Both the position numbers and the translations under genes were made by a program. From Diorhabda sublineata (Eukaryota; Arthropoda; Insecta; Coleoptera; Chrysomelidae): DNA of 64,000 nt. The notes under the pieces are model-generated. The model saw nothing but the letters and a program-made list of their open reading frames with translations, was not told where the DNA came from and ran no database searches. Shown here one piece after another: positions 1 to 15,000 of the stretch. Location of the stretch: positions 11,667,734 through 11,731,733 of the forward strand of contig NC_079479.1 of assembly GCF_026230105.1 (NCBI RefSeq), given 5' to 3'. Within the stretch, counting starts at the first letter, position 1; every line of letters starts with the position of its first letter.

Positions 1-3000
1 TGGTTTCTGAATTTTATGAATTTGTGTTTAAAAAGAAAAAACAAAATTAACGTTTCTTCAACATAATTTAGTGAAAGTACCTAAACTCTATAGTCAATTT
101 TAACAATGATAAACAGATACATTATGGATGAAAAGCCCTGTATAAATAATAGTTTTAACTTTCTCACCTTCTTCATAACTTCTACAGCGGATATTCCAGG
201 ATACGGTGTACTACCAAGAGTGACAACTTCCCAAACAAGAACACCAAAACTCCACACGTCAGATTTAATTGTGAAAATATTATCGTATAGTGATTCCGGC
301 GCCATCCATCTAATCGGTAATCTGCCTTCACTTTTTCTTTCGTATATATGATTAGCGATAATATCTCGCGCGAAACCGAAATCTGCTACTTTACAAACGT
401 GATCCTCGGTTATAAGAATGTTTCTAGCGGCCAAATCTCGATGAATTATCTGAAAGATTTCCAAAAATAATTATGAGGAGTATATAAAGGATTTCAATAG
501 TATATTAAAGTTTAAGTGTGAGTTTATAATTGATATTCAGAAAATGCTTTCAGGACCTGTTACCCATGATTACTTTATACCAGAGGTGTCAAACTCAATT
601 TTGCACAGGGCCGTATATTAAATTTTGAATTCGTAGGTAGGCCAGATTTAAAATAAAATGAACTGAATTATTATAACATTTTATTTATCAAATTATATAA
701 GTATGTAATATACGGTTGTTAAAAATCATATCAAAGTTATAAAAGTGGGTAGGTAATTATGTTTAGCTCGAGGTTCCAGATACCTGACTTTTCGTTGTAG
801 TGATTTCAAGAATTGATTGGAGATGTTCATACGTAGTTCTTGTGCGATATTTATGTACAAAATATAAGCGCGTTAATCTCATTGAATTTTTCTTTCAAAA
901 TACTGTCCAATTGAAGATCTATTAACTCCATTTGCAAATGAACTGGTGCCTGTGAAGCTTCAACATTGAATGGATTGTTAAAAATTGGGAATTCCATTTC
1001 ATTAATTTTGTGAAAGTCTTCAAAACGATTGTTGAATTTCGTAAAAATTTTACAGAAGTTTAGAATATGCATCCAATTTTTTTTGGTGCACTGTGCCAAA
1101 TGAGGGAAAATGTCCAAAGTTTGACTTTTTACCTGGTTCTTCCACAGCCTCAACTTTGTTTCAAACGCTTGATTATATGAATACATTTGAGTGGCAATCA
1201 GATTTCTACCCTGTAACTTTATATTCAGATCAGTCAAGTGTTTATTCATATCTACAAAAAAGGCACAATCAATCCACCAGTCATTGCCATGATCAATCGG
1301 TTTGAAAGCTTGAGTAGGGCCACGTAATGCAAAAAATCTTTCTAAAACCACTACTCGACTGATCCAACGAACTTCGGTGAAATGAGAGACATCAGAAAAC
1401 TTTTCGTCCAAATCTTGTAAAAATTACCTGAACTGTCGGTGATTTAGTCCTTTGGTCTTTATAAAATTTATAATTTTAATTATAAGTTGCATGACATGCT
1501 CAATTTTTAAATGTTTGGATGCCAATGATTCCTGATGAATTATACAGAGAAATCCCACAAAATTCCCTGATGTTTTCTGTTTTAATTTAGTTACAACGTT
1601 CGAATGTTCGCCAGCCATGGCAGGAGCGCCATCCCTAGTTGTGCTGCTAAGTATATTGAAGTCGAATTCGTATTCTGCTATCAAATGTTCAATTGCAGAA
1701 TAAATATCATTTGCTGTTGTTGTATCTGTCAATAGAACGCACTTTAATAGTTCTTCAGTTATTTCAAAGCTACTGTTAATGCCTCGTATAAAAATAGCAA
1801 TTTGAGTTGTAACAACAGTATTAGTGCTCTCGTCAACAGCCAGTGAAAAGTTTGTGAATTCCTTAATTTTCTCCTTCAGTTAAAGAACCAAATTTTGAGA
1901 TAAATCATTTATTCTTGAAGCAACAGTGTTTCTTGAGAGCGAAATATTTTGAATTATTGACTTTTGAGATGGAGATGAAACATCGGCAACTTTGAATATA
2001 GGTACAGTCTTTAATAAAATCACCATCAGTGAAAGGTTTTGATCTTTTCGCGATTTCTAATGCAATAATAAAACTTGGTTTCAGGGCATCTTCGTACTCT
2101 GTATTAACTTAAGTAAACATCGATTGTTAACCTTGAAGTTTAAATTTTGAAGATGACAATGTGTCGATTCTTTTTTTTTCAGTATAACAATCGAATTTTG
2201 ACTTTTGATTCGTATCATAGTGTCTCTTAAAATTAAACTCCTTACAAACAGCAACTATTCGATTACGAATCAAACACAGTGGTTTACCTTTCCATTCTGT
2301 GAAAAAATATGCAATTTCTCATTTAGACTGAAAAACTCTGCACTCACTATTAAATTTACGTTTTTGTGAGATTATGCCAAAATCGTAACAATTATGAAAC
2401 TCGACACAACAATTATGAAACACGACACAATAATTATGGATATCGCGCGCGCAGAATACAAACAAATGCACAATATCTTCACAATCACTACTTCGCAGTA
2501 ATATTAAAATTCTTCTCCAACCGTATCGCTTCGATTACTCGACTCAACTGACTCACGTCGCGCCGACGCACTAGTTTTATATGGTTAGGTTAGGAAGGTT
2601 CTAGTCTAGACTCGAAGCTCGTGAAATATTCTATAATTCTCGACAAAAATAATAGGATATTTCCGCTTGCTGCTAAAAGATGGCGATACTGTCTTTTTCT
2701 CTCGCTTGTCTAGGCACTCACTGTCCTTATAATTACTTGTAAACATCCGTAGACTTGAGATTACGAGTATTTAAAATATCCGTAGAGGAATCGAATGAAG
2801 TCTGAAAGTTCTAAAAAACATGATTCTTCTTTCTGTGGCACATTGTGATCGCGGGTGCCGAAAGCGACTCGCGGGCCTTATCTTTGACATGACTACTTTA
2901 TACAATATTTTCATAGGTATATTTACTCTGGAATAATAAATAATGATATTCAAAGTACAGAAAATAAAATCTGATAATGTGAAAGGATTACTTCAATCAG

Positions 3001-6000
3001 AATATCTTCTAACATAATACTCTTATTTTATTTCTTCACATATCGATCATGATGAGTAGAATTTATTTCTTATTTATGGTTTAAGGTGAGAGTTCAACCA
3101 TAGCTTCAATTAAATCTATTATTCTAATAGTCTCACAGAAAACAAATTATAGTAAGTAATTCAACATAATCTTCGGTATTTATCGTAAAAAATTATGGAG
3201 AGCGAAAACCCTATTAAACTCGTTATAATATAAGACAAATTCTTCTTTTTACAACCATCCATTAAGTTAGAGTTTAATTACCTAGCAAACCGTTATACTC
3301 ACCCCATTTTCAGATAAAAATTCCATTCCTTTTGCAACTTGGTAAACGAAAGAAGTTAAATCCCTGGAGGTGAGCGATCGACTTGGTCCGTGCATATTAT
3401 TATAATACCTTTCCGCCCTCGAATTCCTCAAGTATCCCTGTAATTTTCCTTTGCTAATATACTCCATGATCAGGAAAATCGGCTCTTTATCTGTACAACA
3501 GCCTAACAATCTGACAACATTGGCGTGGGGCTCCAGCATTTTCATAACTTGAAGTTCGGATAGAAGATCTGATTTTTCTTTTTCGTTGGCGTTTTCTTTT
3601 AGAGTTTTCACTGCTACAACAGTCACGCCAGTATCTTTGCCTGGAAAAATAGTATGTTTCAATATTTTTTTGCTTAATGCTAGAGTAGTTTAAATGTTTG
3701 ACTGGGCTAATAGTATAAGCTCCCACTGGTCGATTCTGAAGATGATTTGAGGGATTATGTAAGATTAAGCGATAGGTTGTCAATGAAAAATTAGCCGCAA
3801 TTACCTGTAATTAATTTGTGTTCAATTAATTTGATACTATAAATTGTAGCTATATTCTTTTTATTCAATTTTACGTCATTTGAAAGAAAATGATGTCACG
3901 CATTGAAATTGAAATGGTCACCCGAACGTTACGGTATATATAAATTTTGCGGCCAATTGGAGGCTGGTATAAAAACTGTAAAATCGCATTTGAGAAAATT
4001 TATTGGTCCCAATCATCTTACTTACGAGGATTATCTCACTGTTTTTAACACGTTTGTAACTCCCCTTTGTGGCTTATTACTGTTAGTATATCCCACCACG
4101 TTCGTGAGCCGTTCGTCGAGCGTCCGACACTTTCTTCCCAATAACACTAGTATTTTTCACTTATCGGGTTAGGGGTAGTCAGAATTTTCAAAAAATGAAT
4201 TTTTTTGCATTTTCGTTAAGTGTGACATCTTAAAAATATTCTCTGAAAATTTCAAGATGATCCGATAATTAGTTTTTAGAGTTATTCGACAAATAACAAA
4301 GAGAGCTCGGGCACTTCAAAGCGCTCGGGAGCAGGTAGCTGAAAAAATGATGCTGCACATGTGTGGCAGATCAGCTCGACAACGACAACACTCGGAAAGG
4401 CAGAATGCTTCGTAGGCAATAGCAAATTGATGTTTTGGAAACTTCCACAATGGCTGAAGAACTATTATTTGGCCCAGGAATAGATGACTCGGTGTAAGTA
4501 ATTTAATAATTCGTATTTCTGTACGTGAATCTAGTGTGAAACTTTAGACGCGTTTTTCTAAAAACTATGTTTTTTTGAACTAGTGAAAACTGTAACTCGA
4601 AAACCGCTCAGAAGATTTTAATGAAATTTATACAGCTTTTTAGAATACATAATAAACTCGGGCCTGATCGAAGGATTTTTTTTTCAAAAATTTCGATTTT
4701 TTAAGACCAATTAACTGTTGATTTTTTTCTCAAAAATCTAGACAAAAATTTCCTGAGGCCGCCATTTTGTTAATTTTAAAAAAAATCCTTCGATCAGGCC
4801 CAGGATTATCTATTTATAAAACTAATTTTTTTATCCGATTCATTTTAGATGAATCTCCAAGGACTTATGATTGTCATCGCAAGGACCTTTTTTTGGAACT
4901 GGGTCAACACAGACAGCTATAACTTTGGAAATCAAATTTTTTTTTGAAATTTTCGTGACTTCAAGTCAAAATATTGTATAATAATGCCATATAACTACTT
5001 TTGTAAAATAACACAATTTAATAGCTAAAAATATACCCCTTATATCAAATATTATTTTCAACTTTTTTGTTTTATATGTTTAAAAGCGTATTTTTCAGTA
5101 TTTTTGAACTATATTTATCAAAAAAATAGGAGGCATCTTAATTTCTCGTTTATACAGGATGTACAAACGAACAGATTTAAGAGATCCCAGCAAATAATTA
5201 GAAATAGTTCATTTGAAAGAATTTATGTTTATTGTCAAAATTTAGGAAGGGTTACATTTGGAATTTAGGTACAATGCTAACTAAACGCTACGGAAAAAAA
5301 GAATTTTTCGCGGAAAGAATGTTTTTTTCTTCGAATTTGTGGCAGGTGAATGAAAAAATGAGTTTTTCAGAGTTTTGTCAATAGAACATTATCATTATTG
5401 AAAACTTTAGGCAAGTGTCGCATTGCTAGGTCATAATTAGGATTAGAGTAATTATTTAGATCTATAATTCCTTGCCAATGATAGTGCTCTGCTCAGAAAA
5501 GTTTTTTTTTTGTGACGTCTCCGAAAAATTTATTTTTCCGCACCATTTAATCAGCATTAGTCGAGTACTTGATCTTTTCTGTGAAGCTTTTTCACTTTTA
5601 GGAAACAGACGTGGAAGTCGCCAATGCCATATAGAAGAATTATAATTTGTTTCACAAAAACATGTAATTATTGAAGCATCCTATATTTATTATCTATTGA
5701 TTTTGCACATTTAACTTGCATTACTTTGCTATCTTTATTCTAAAAATAGCCAATTTCTCAAAAATGTGCACAATGGAAAATTTCATAATATGGCACTTAA
5801 TTAGCATTTACTTCTACGCTTACTGTTTTATCTGTTTCCTCATATTGATCTGCTTACTTTGAGGACATATTTTATATATTAACACTAAGAGATTGTGAGC
5901 AGTTTCAACAATGAATTTTTGAGAATAAATGCATAGACGAAGATATACGCACGATAGCGAGTAATTCTTTTGGTGGTTAGTGTTTTCAAAAAATCAGGAT

Positions 6001-9000
6001 ATCGAAGAAAAGGTGCATTGCTCAATAACTCTCTAGACTTCTCAAAGAATTTTTTGTATAAAGGATTATTAATTTCTATGAACGTTCTCTCTGGAAAAAG
6101 AGAGGTAATTTTTGCAACATTATAAATAAATCGGTAATAAAAGCCAATGAGTAAAAGAAAAGATTCTATTTCTTTGACAGTTTTTCGAAAGTACTTTGAG
6201 GCTAGTTTTTTAGTATATTTTAAAAACTGGATCTATATAAGGCAGGAGACACTTATACGGAAGAGATACCAACAGGTAGGGCGACAGCCTCAACCCATTT
6301 CTGTTCAATCTCTTGATGGACAGAATTATAGAGGCAGTATCATCACTAAATATGGGATTCCGAATAGGATAGAATAAAAGAATCAACATGGTATGCTACG
6401 CCGACAATGCAGGACGACCTACAGAGACAACTACACAAATTCTGCCAGCTCAGCCAAGCGATGAACATGACTATATCCACAGAAAAAACTAAAAGCATAA
6501 CCTTCGCTCGTACGATGTAAGCTGGTGGTACAGGACAAAATCATCGAACAAATCTCACAATTGGAATACCTGGGTATGGACCGAGTTATCACGATCCAGT
6601 GAAGTACCTAAGAAAGCAAGATCGGGTAGCCTCAGGACTATAGTGAGAAAAACAAGAGTAGATCGAATCGGGAACACTGACATCAGGGAATAATGTGGGG
6701 TGCAAGACATCGTAAGATGGGGGAGAAAAAGAAGAATGGAAGAGAGTGGACTGCCACGCATCATACTTGGAGGGAAACCAATAGGGAAAAGAGAACCCGG
6801 ACGACCACCTAAGATATGCATGGACAGCTGGCAGTCCACCTCCCAGGAACTGATACAAAGAAACCTGTATGAATTCTTGAAAATGAATAGGAAGAAGAAG
6901 ACCGATATATACGAGGTACTCATGCAATGATTTGCAGATAATTACGTCCACCATATAGACGAAGTACGATTTGTAGTGATAGGGTCCGAGGATATAATCC
7001 ATCAATGGAGCGTTTTCTAGTTCAAATGGCACACTGAGATTTATAAAGAACATATACGGGGTATACGGAAAAAAATAATCAAGCACCTTAGTTGCTTTGT
7101 TACTTTTTTGTTATGAAGATGATGAACTATTTATTTCAGTGTGGAGATTTTGATTTGAATGATGCAAATATATTGAAGTATTTTCCACATGTATTAAACC
7201 CCTCAAATATCCTTTTAGTTTTAATGGCAGAGTTTTTTTGTTAAATGATTTTAAATAAAATTTCTCACCATTTAAGTCTAGAGCTTCACATTTCCATACT
7301 TGACCGAAAGCTCCTTCTCCTAATATATTGAAAAACTTAAGCCGATGTCTAGGAAATTCCCACCGATCAGTATCGTTATCTGATGTAGAAAGTTGATTTC
7401 CTACCTAAAAAACAAAGAATTGAATAAAAATCTCAATTTGGTGCTTGATAAAAATCTTGATAAATCCTGATAAAAATCACTAGTATAACTTGAATGTTTG
7501 GACTTTGAAGAAAAACGAGATTTATTACTTATAGTAAGAAGACTTCGTTTTGTATTCAGATTATAATGTTAGGCTTACGTCTCTGCAGAAAACGTCTGAG
7601 CTAACACATAAGTGTATTCTTCTCCTATCTTACAAGAACATTTACGAGGATGTATTGATATCTAGTTTGCCTAGACCAGTTCCATGTATAAACAAAATAT
7701 TGCGATACCATAGCAACGAACAATAACTTATTAGAAGTGTCAGTGTAAAGTTTTACGTCAAAAAAGTAAACCAGAGTTACACAATAAATTGAAAGAAGAG
7801 AGATGTCCACCGAAATTGTGAAAATCGAAAAATTGGAGTATCGAGCCATCATCAAGTACCTGTATTTAAAAAGGTTAAAGGTTAAATTGGACTGCAAGCT
7901 TCAAAAGTGGTAAATTTTCCATTGAAGATGATGACCGATCGGGAAGGCCAGTTTCTGTGTTCCCTAAAATATCGATGCAGAACATGACATGATTTTATCA
8001 GACCGTCGAATTGGGTTAAAACGGATATCTGAAGCACTCAATATTTCATACGAATGCGTTCATCATATAGTTCACGTCAATTTGGACATTAGAAAAATTG
8101 CTGCAAAATGGATCCCCACACGATGTAGACTTCTTAAATTTCGATGCAATGGCGACACTCTGGAATGGATCTAAGTTTCGTGCCCAAAAATCTGCTGGAA
8201 AAGTTTTTGGTTCAGTTTTTTGGGGATTGCCATGGAGTAATCATGATTGATTTTTTTGATAAGGGTAGAACAATAACTGGATATTACTATTCGACATTAC
8301 TGACCACTCTACGGGAAAAAAATAAAAAAAAGACGCGGAAAACTATCCAAAGTTGTTTTGTTTTTGCAGGATAACGCCCCTGCATACAAATCTCATGTTG
8401 CCGTGCAAAAAAATCGGGATTTAGGATTTTGATTACTAGAACACCCTCCTTATTCACCAGATTTGGCTCCGTCCGACTATAATCTCTTTCCTCAACTGAA
8501 AACAAGTTTAAAAGGTCGTAAATTTTCTTCCAATGAGAAGGTAATAAAAGCTGTGGAGGTCTGGTTTGCAGAGCAACAAGAAACATTTTTTTTGAAAGGT
8601 CTAGAGACGTTGCAGGTTCGCTGTAATAAATGTATCCAATTAAGAGGAGAATATGTTGAGTAATAAAATATTTTGACATTGAAATTTTGTTTGGTTCTAT
8701 AGTAGGCGAAGAATTTTTCAATATATCCTCGTAATGTACTGTAATGTTTTTTTATTTATTTACACTTTCCCTATTCGTGTCTACCTCTTACGTTCTCGAT
8801 TTATATAAATACTTTACACTACACTTAATTACTTTATAATAATTAACTTATCACTTACACTTAACTAACTTATAATCTTTGTGTTGTTTATACAGCACTT
8901 CAAAATATTGGATTTATTAAAAATTTTGCATACTTATCAGGACTGATGACAAAACAATGAATTAATTCGTGCCATAATCCTGATTAGCTTGGTGTATATG

Positions 9001-12000
9001 TTTTTGTTATTAAGTATTTTAAGAGCTTGCCGTTCTACTTAGTATATCGAATACGGAGCATTTCCCATTCCGACTTCCGTCAATTACTTTCTCTCGATTT
9101 TGTCCCTTTCTTGGCTGTTCTCTTCAGAGCGAAGTTTTCTTAATACCTCAGCGGCCTATGTACTCATTGCTGTCCAGGCAGCATTTAGGCAGAATCTACC
9201 ATTGATTAGCAATAAGCTATAAATTAAGGTCTCTCATTGGTTGTTGCTAATCGCTGGTACGTTTTGTATAAACATTGCTAATCGCGGATAGATTTTGTCT
9301 CCCTGAGAATACTATGCGTACTATTGCCAATATTGGCAAATCCTACCTCCTATATAGGAGGTAGGATTTGCCTTGACGTTGCTAATCAGCAGTATGTTTT
9401 ATCTATACACGTATTATTGCATTATCTTGTTTTGTGAGTCGTGCATTTCTGTTTTATTTTTAGCGTGGTGTAGTCAGTGTCTCTTGATTATTATTATACA
9501 TTCCAATATGAATACTGATTTGAAATTTCCAGCAAATTTTCGCTATGAAGTCTAGTGAAGTGGATATCAGAATTTTCTGCCCAAACTAATACTTCTTGGG
9601 TATTACGCAGATCCAAGAAGGATCCATCTCCAGAAGGAAACCAGGTGTAACTAGAAGCAGTAAGCGTCGACCAGCAACTGGTGAAAAAACACACTCAAAA
9701 AGGAAAATAAATCTCGCCTTCAATGTAAATAAAAATGTACCAAATGTGAAGTCCACTAAATATAAAAATGTTACTGTAATAATTTAAAATGTTTTGTATA
9801 AATAATAAAATGATAAAGCCTGTATTGTTCCTTTTACCATATCTTTCCTTTTCTATCAGCAAGCTCATGAATGAACGTCAAGGCAAATCCTACCTCCTAT
9901 TGGCAATAGTACGCATAGGGAGACAAAATCTACACCCGATTAGCAATGTTTGTACAAAACGTACCAGCGATTAGCAACAACCTTTGAGAAACATTGATTT
10001 ATAGCCCATGCTAATCAATGGTAGGATTCTGCCTTGAACGCGTCCAGGCAATGCCTGAACACTAAATTTTTTTATTCGACGAGAATTTTGATTTTTTTGC
10101 ATTTATATGAACTACTCTTTTTTACTTATCACCTTTGAGCTAATAATAAATTTGGAGAGGTACAGAAACAACAAGAATTGGATAATTATTAGGAATCTTA
10201 CCGGTATTCGACCTGCATCCAAGTTCCATGCTTCATAACGATTACTGGACGCCCTGGGTCTTCTCCATTCCTGCAAATTGACACCAGGATCTTCTTGAAC
10301 GACAGTTCCGTTCGGAAATTCTTTACGCTGTAAAATCGTCACTATATAATAATTTAAAAGCCAAATTCTACAATTTTTGAATCAAATTTCTCAATATCAT
10401 TTTTATATAAAAAGCGTGAATAATTGTTAACGGCCAATCATAGTTAAATATTTTTCTACATGAAATTGTCGTTCAGTGTCTATCAAAACATAACGCAATT
10501 TATAAAAATTGTGGGCTGGAGTATTTTAATTCAATGAAAATCAATAAAACATGCATTTTATATATCAAACTAAACATCCAACAATTGAAATTGGTCTAAG
10601 TTGTATTGATTATAGAATCCAAGAATGTATTTTGAAACAGACGACAAATAAATACACAAAGGTCTGTTCCTTCATATATTAACAGGAGCTTCAGACTACC
10701 AGAGGATGTGTTTACAACTAGTATATAGTTGGAACAATGACAATTTTTTTGCTGACTTTCGTTTATTAAGTGATAAAATCGTATCAAATATATTTGATTA
10801 AGAAACGAAATTTGTAATCAATGATTAATTTTGTATGTTTGTGGAATATGAAGTCATGGAAAGCTTTATCAGTTATAGATAGACAATACTTACAATGTCA
10901 TCTTTGCCATCTCCTTCCTTAGAATTGTAAATTTTCTTTCCAAATACGAAAGCAATACCACCAATGGTCAAAAATACACCAATCACTGCTGCTATAGGAA
11001 TTATAGTACCAGATAGTGTTTCTGTAGACCTGATTGGTAGATCTGATGTTAACAGCTCATTCGTAGATTCTATATCGTCCTGAAGAAATGTTTTTGTTAT
11101 CATTTTCGCCGTTGTAGTGGTAGTTTCTTTTGTTTTTTCACTAATACTGTTATCAATTTCATCGTGTTTCACTAGTACTGGCTTCAATATCGTAGTTTTA
11201 TTCGTGCTTTTCATATCATTTGTTGAAGGATTTCTGATATCTGAAAAGTAAGGTGGGTTTGGTATGAACGGTGAATAATTTATCACAGATTGGTGATTGC
11301 CATTTGGATAGTTTAATATAGGAGGATGTTGTCCGGATCTGTGTATCATTCCCGGGTAATTTATAATACCATTCGAAGGAGGCCTAAGCGGTCTTGATGG
11401 ATTAAAACGAGAATTAGCGGCTAATATATTTACGTTTACTTCTGTTTTTGCTTCGAGTTTGCCATCGTTTACTTGTACATAAAGGTGTAAATTTTCTCCT
11501 GCCTGCAAAAAAATCAGTTCTAAATACACTGGATAATAACCCTGGAGATCTGCCTTTTAAGTAATTGAAATATACTTCTTCAAAAACAAACTGAATAATG
11601 ATAATAATAATAATCATAATAATAATACAGATCATAAGAAGGAACATCACCCTATCAATTGAATACAGCTATGGCAATAAATCAAACAGCTTTCTGAATT
11701 AAATCCCCACAATCATTGAAAATAACCAAAAATCAATATCAGAATGAAACAGAAAATATGATCTTGTTTTATACGCAAAACGACTAAGATGATGTATAAA
11801 AATAAACGATAGAGGATCCCAGGATACACAGTGCAACCAAAGCAAATAAGCGTTCCAATAAAATTGGTGAGAAAGTGACACGAATAAATCCACCCAGCAC
11901 ACAGAAAATTGGATATAAAAAACTTCTGGAATGATCATTATCAAAATCCCAGCAATATAGATAAAATCAGAGTATAAATATATGAACCGAAAACTTATCA

Positions 12001-15000
12001 ATATTATCAATTTAATGTCTGGAAAGTCCAGGAGCCGACACAAATCACTTCTGGCACAAAAAATTGACAAAGTTACATAGATCAGTCATAATAGAAATAA
12101 AAAAACTACCAGGACACATCCAATGCAAAAACGGAAACCAACATAAATACAAAGGACCAAATGCTTAGATTATTGGACAAAGATGCTCCATTCGAAGTGT
12201 TAACTAACGATAGCCAATCATGGGTCAATAAAAATCTTCCGCAAACTCGAAATGTATCGCTCTGGTACACAGACGCTTGAAAGCTAACGCAAGAAGCTGG
12301 ATATTTCTGGACCCCAATACAAACTCTCGATTCCTCTATGAACATCGCTCACCATTTTTTCAGGTACAGTTGCTAAAAATAAACTAATGTGCTCAGGATA
12401 GAAACATCTCTTAAAAGCACATTTACATTCTCTCAGATAGCCAAGGAGCCTTGAAGGTCTTGAAGCTATTAAGTGCACATTATAACTAATATGAGAGAGC
12501 AAACAAAACAAACTCTGAAAACAATAGTTAATAGAAACAAAGTCACCCTAATGTGGCTTCCAGGCCACCAGGGTATACAAGGAAATAAAGAAGCAAACAT
12601 CATCGACAAAAATGGTCAACGACTCCATACCTAGAACCTTATATGGTCTTACGATATCCCACTTCAATATCGAACTGAACGAATGGCTAAAGGTTTAAAA
12701 GGAGTCTTACTGGAAAAACACACCATATCTTAGACAATTAAAAAGATTCATAATCATATTAGCCAAGAAGCCTAAAGACGTGATGACCAGAAACGAAATG
12801 AAACTGATGGTTGGTCTTCTGGCAGGTTACTGCCCTGTCAAATACCAATTTAATACAATGGGCTTGGCAGAGGACGACAATTGCAGATTCTGCGAATAAG
12901 CCATAGAAACAGCAGAGCATCTACTTTGGAAACGTCCTGCCTATTTCGCTAAAAGCCTTAAGTACCTTGAAACCGTAGTACTGAGACCTAGGGAAGTGAG
13001 ACACAAGAGCCCCAAAAAATAGCCTTCTTTGGGAGGATGTATTTTGGAAGCAGAATAATAAGATGTAGAGTCTTGTATAAAATATTTTCTAGGTATAGGT
13101 GCAGAGTCGTTGTAACGCCAAATGATTCTCCAAAACAATCTACAAAATACTGGGATGTAATGTTTTTAAATTGCAGAACATCTAAAAAATCTCTACAGTT
13201 TCAATAATATCTAATATTACATTATAAATAATTAAAATTTCATCTAAGATATCTTTGAAATAAGTAAGATTGTGATATTGCACTTGAAGGTCAAGTATAC
13301 CGTATAAATATTTAGATTATAGTAATAATTATTTGATATCTTGAATAGGTTCCTTTGGCAGCCGTATAACGTTTAACAATTTTTGCAGTTTCATTATTTC
13401 TGTTTACGAATTATATTATTTGGGGTTGATATCTGTTTCTTGTTTCAATTTGTCTGATTATATGTTCAATTCATAATAAATCTAAGCTATTTCTGAATTT
13501 TGTCCTGATGTTATATTTTCCTGTGTGCAATGATGCGTGCATTATCTAAATAAATTATTAACTTTCTATACATTGAGCAGAGATTAATATATATATAACT
13601 GTTCATATTTTGAAAAAGAGTCTATAGACCTGAAAATTATAGTGCTTTTAATATAATAATGTCTAATAATATATTATTTGAAACCATTTTAGTTGGAGTA
13701 ATATTGAAAAGTGCTTTCACGGGTTTCCGATCACGTTTTGTTATTTGGCATATTTCACTTTCGTTGATAGAAATTTGAATTGACGACCTTTGGATTTATT
13801 TATAACGGTGTTTTTTATGTAAGGAATCTTCAAAATCAATATAATATTTAACTTTTGATACTATATATTCTTTAAAAAAATTTTGATTCAAGTATTTATA
13901 TACTAGAACGTTTTGGTTCCATATAATTTGATAATTGTAGATTCAGCTGGTTCGAAATTAACTTCAAAGATTATAATGATGATAATATGGTACAATGAAA
14001 AAATTTTTATATGGAAATACGAACAACAACAAAAAATGTTAAATATTGGGCTTAAAATTACCAAGGTTGCGGATGTCAAGATTGGTTTTATGCAAAAAAA
14101 AAACTTACAACAAGCTATAATGATTCGTCTTAGTGTATGCTGCTGCATAGTTTGTATATTAATAAAATTTTACAGGGCAGAGCTCAGAACTTTTCCTATA
14201 ATTTTGCTTGTTAGTCAGAAGTTTCGGAAAACCATCAATTCAGGAACGTTTTTCTAAGTTTGATAAAATTTAATGAACAAATGCCAAACAAAGTAAATAA
14301 ATTGAGCATCGTTTAATAACATACGTATATTACGTATTTATATTATATGAGCAATAATGAAAAAAAATAAAACCATAATACAGGGTGGCACAATAGAACG
14401 TGCATTTATTAGGTATAGGCTAAAAAAATAAATACAGAATGTATTGTTGAAATAAAAGATATGTTGATTAGGGAAATCAATGAAGTTTATTCTTTAAAAA
14501 TAACATCATCTAAATGATGGCCATCTCGAAGACGGCACTCCTCTAAACGCGAATGTAAATTTGTGAAAAAAAAATAAATCTATTGTGTTTGCTGTCATTT
14601 CTTGGCGGATATTTTCCTTTAGCTGCCTGATGTTTCTGGGATTGTTCATTTAGACTTTATTTTCGAGGTGTTTCCCACAAAAAAATCAAGAGGAGTCAAA
14701 TCAGGGCTACGTGGAAGCCAAGGGATATCACCTCATTTGGAAATTAGTCTCGTAGGAAACATCTGCCTCACAGCCGCCATATAGAGTAATTTGATGTGTG
14801 AGAGGTCGCTCTGTCTCGTATTCGCTATTCTTGTTCTGGAGACAAATATCCCTCTAACATCGCAACATAGCAGTCGGTGTTAACGGTGATGTTTCGTACT
14901 CGTAAATCTTCAAAAGGGCCAATAATTCCTTTGTTTGAGATTGCTGCCCATACCGCAACTTTCGGACTATGCAGCGGTTTGTGATGTTTCATTTTTGGAT

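Noticed and set aside
13913..14257. 114-codon plus-strand frame
   Set aside because: No domain, AT-biased composition and no splice context; treated as chance.
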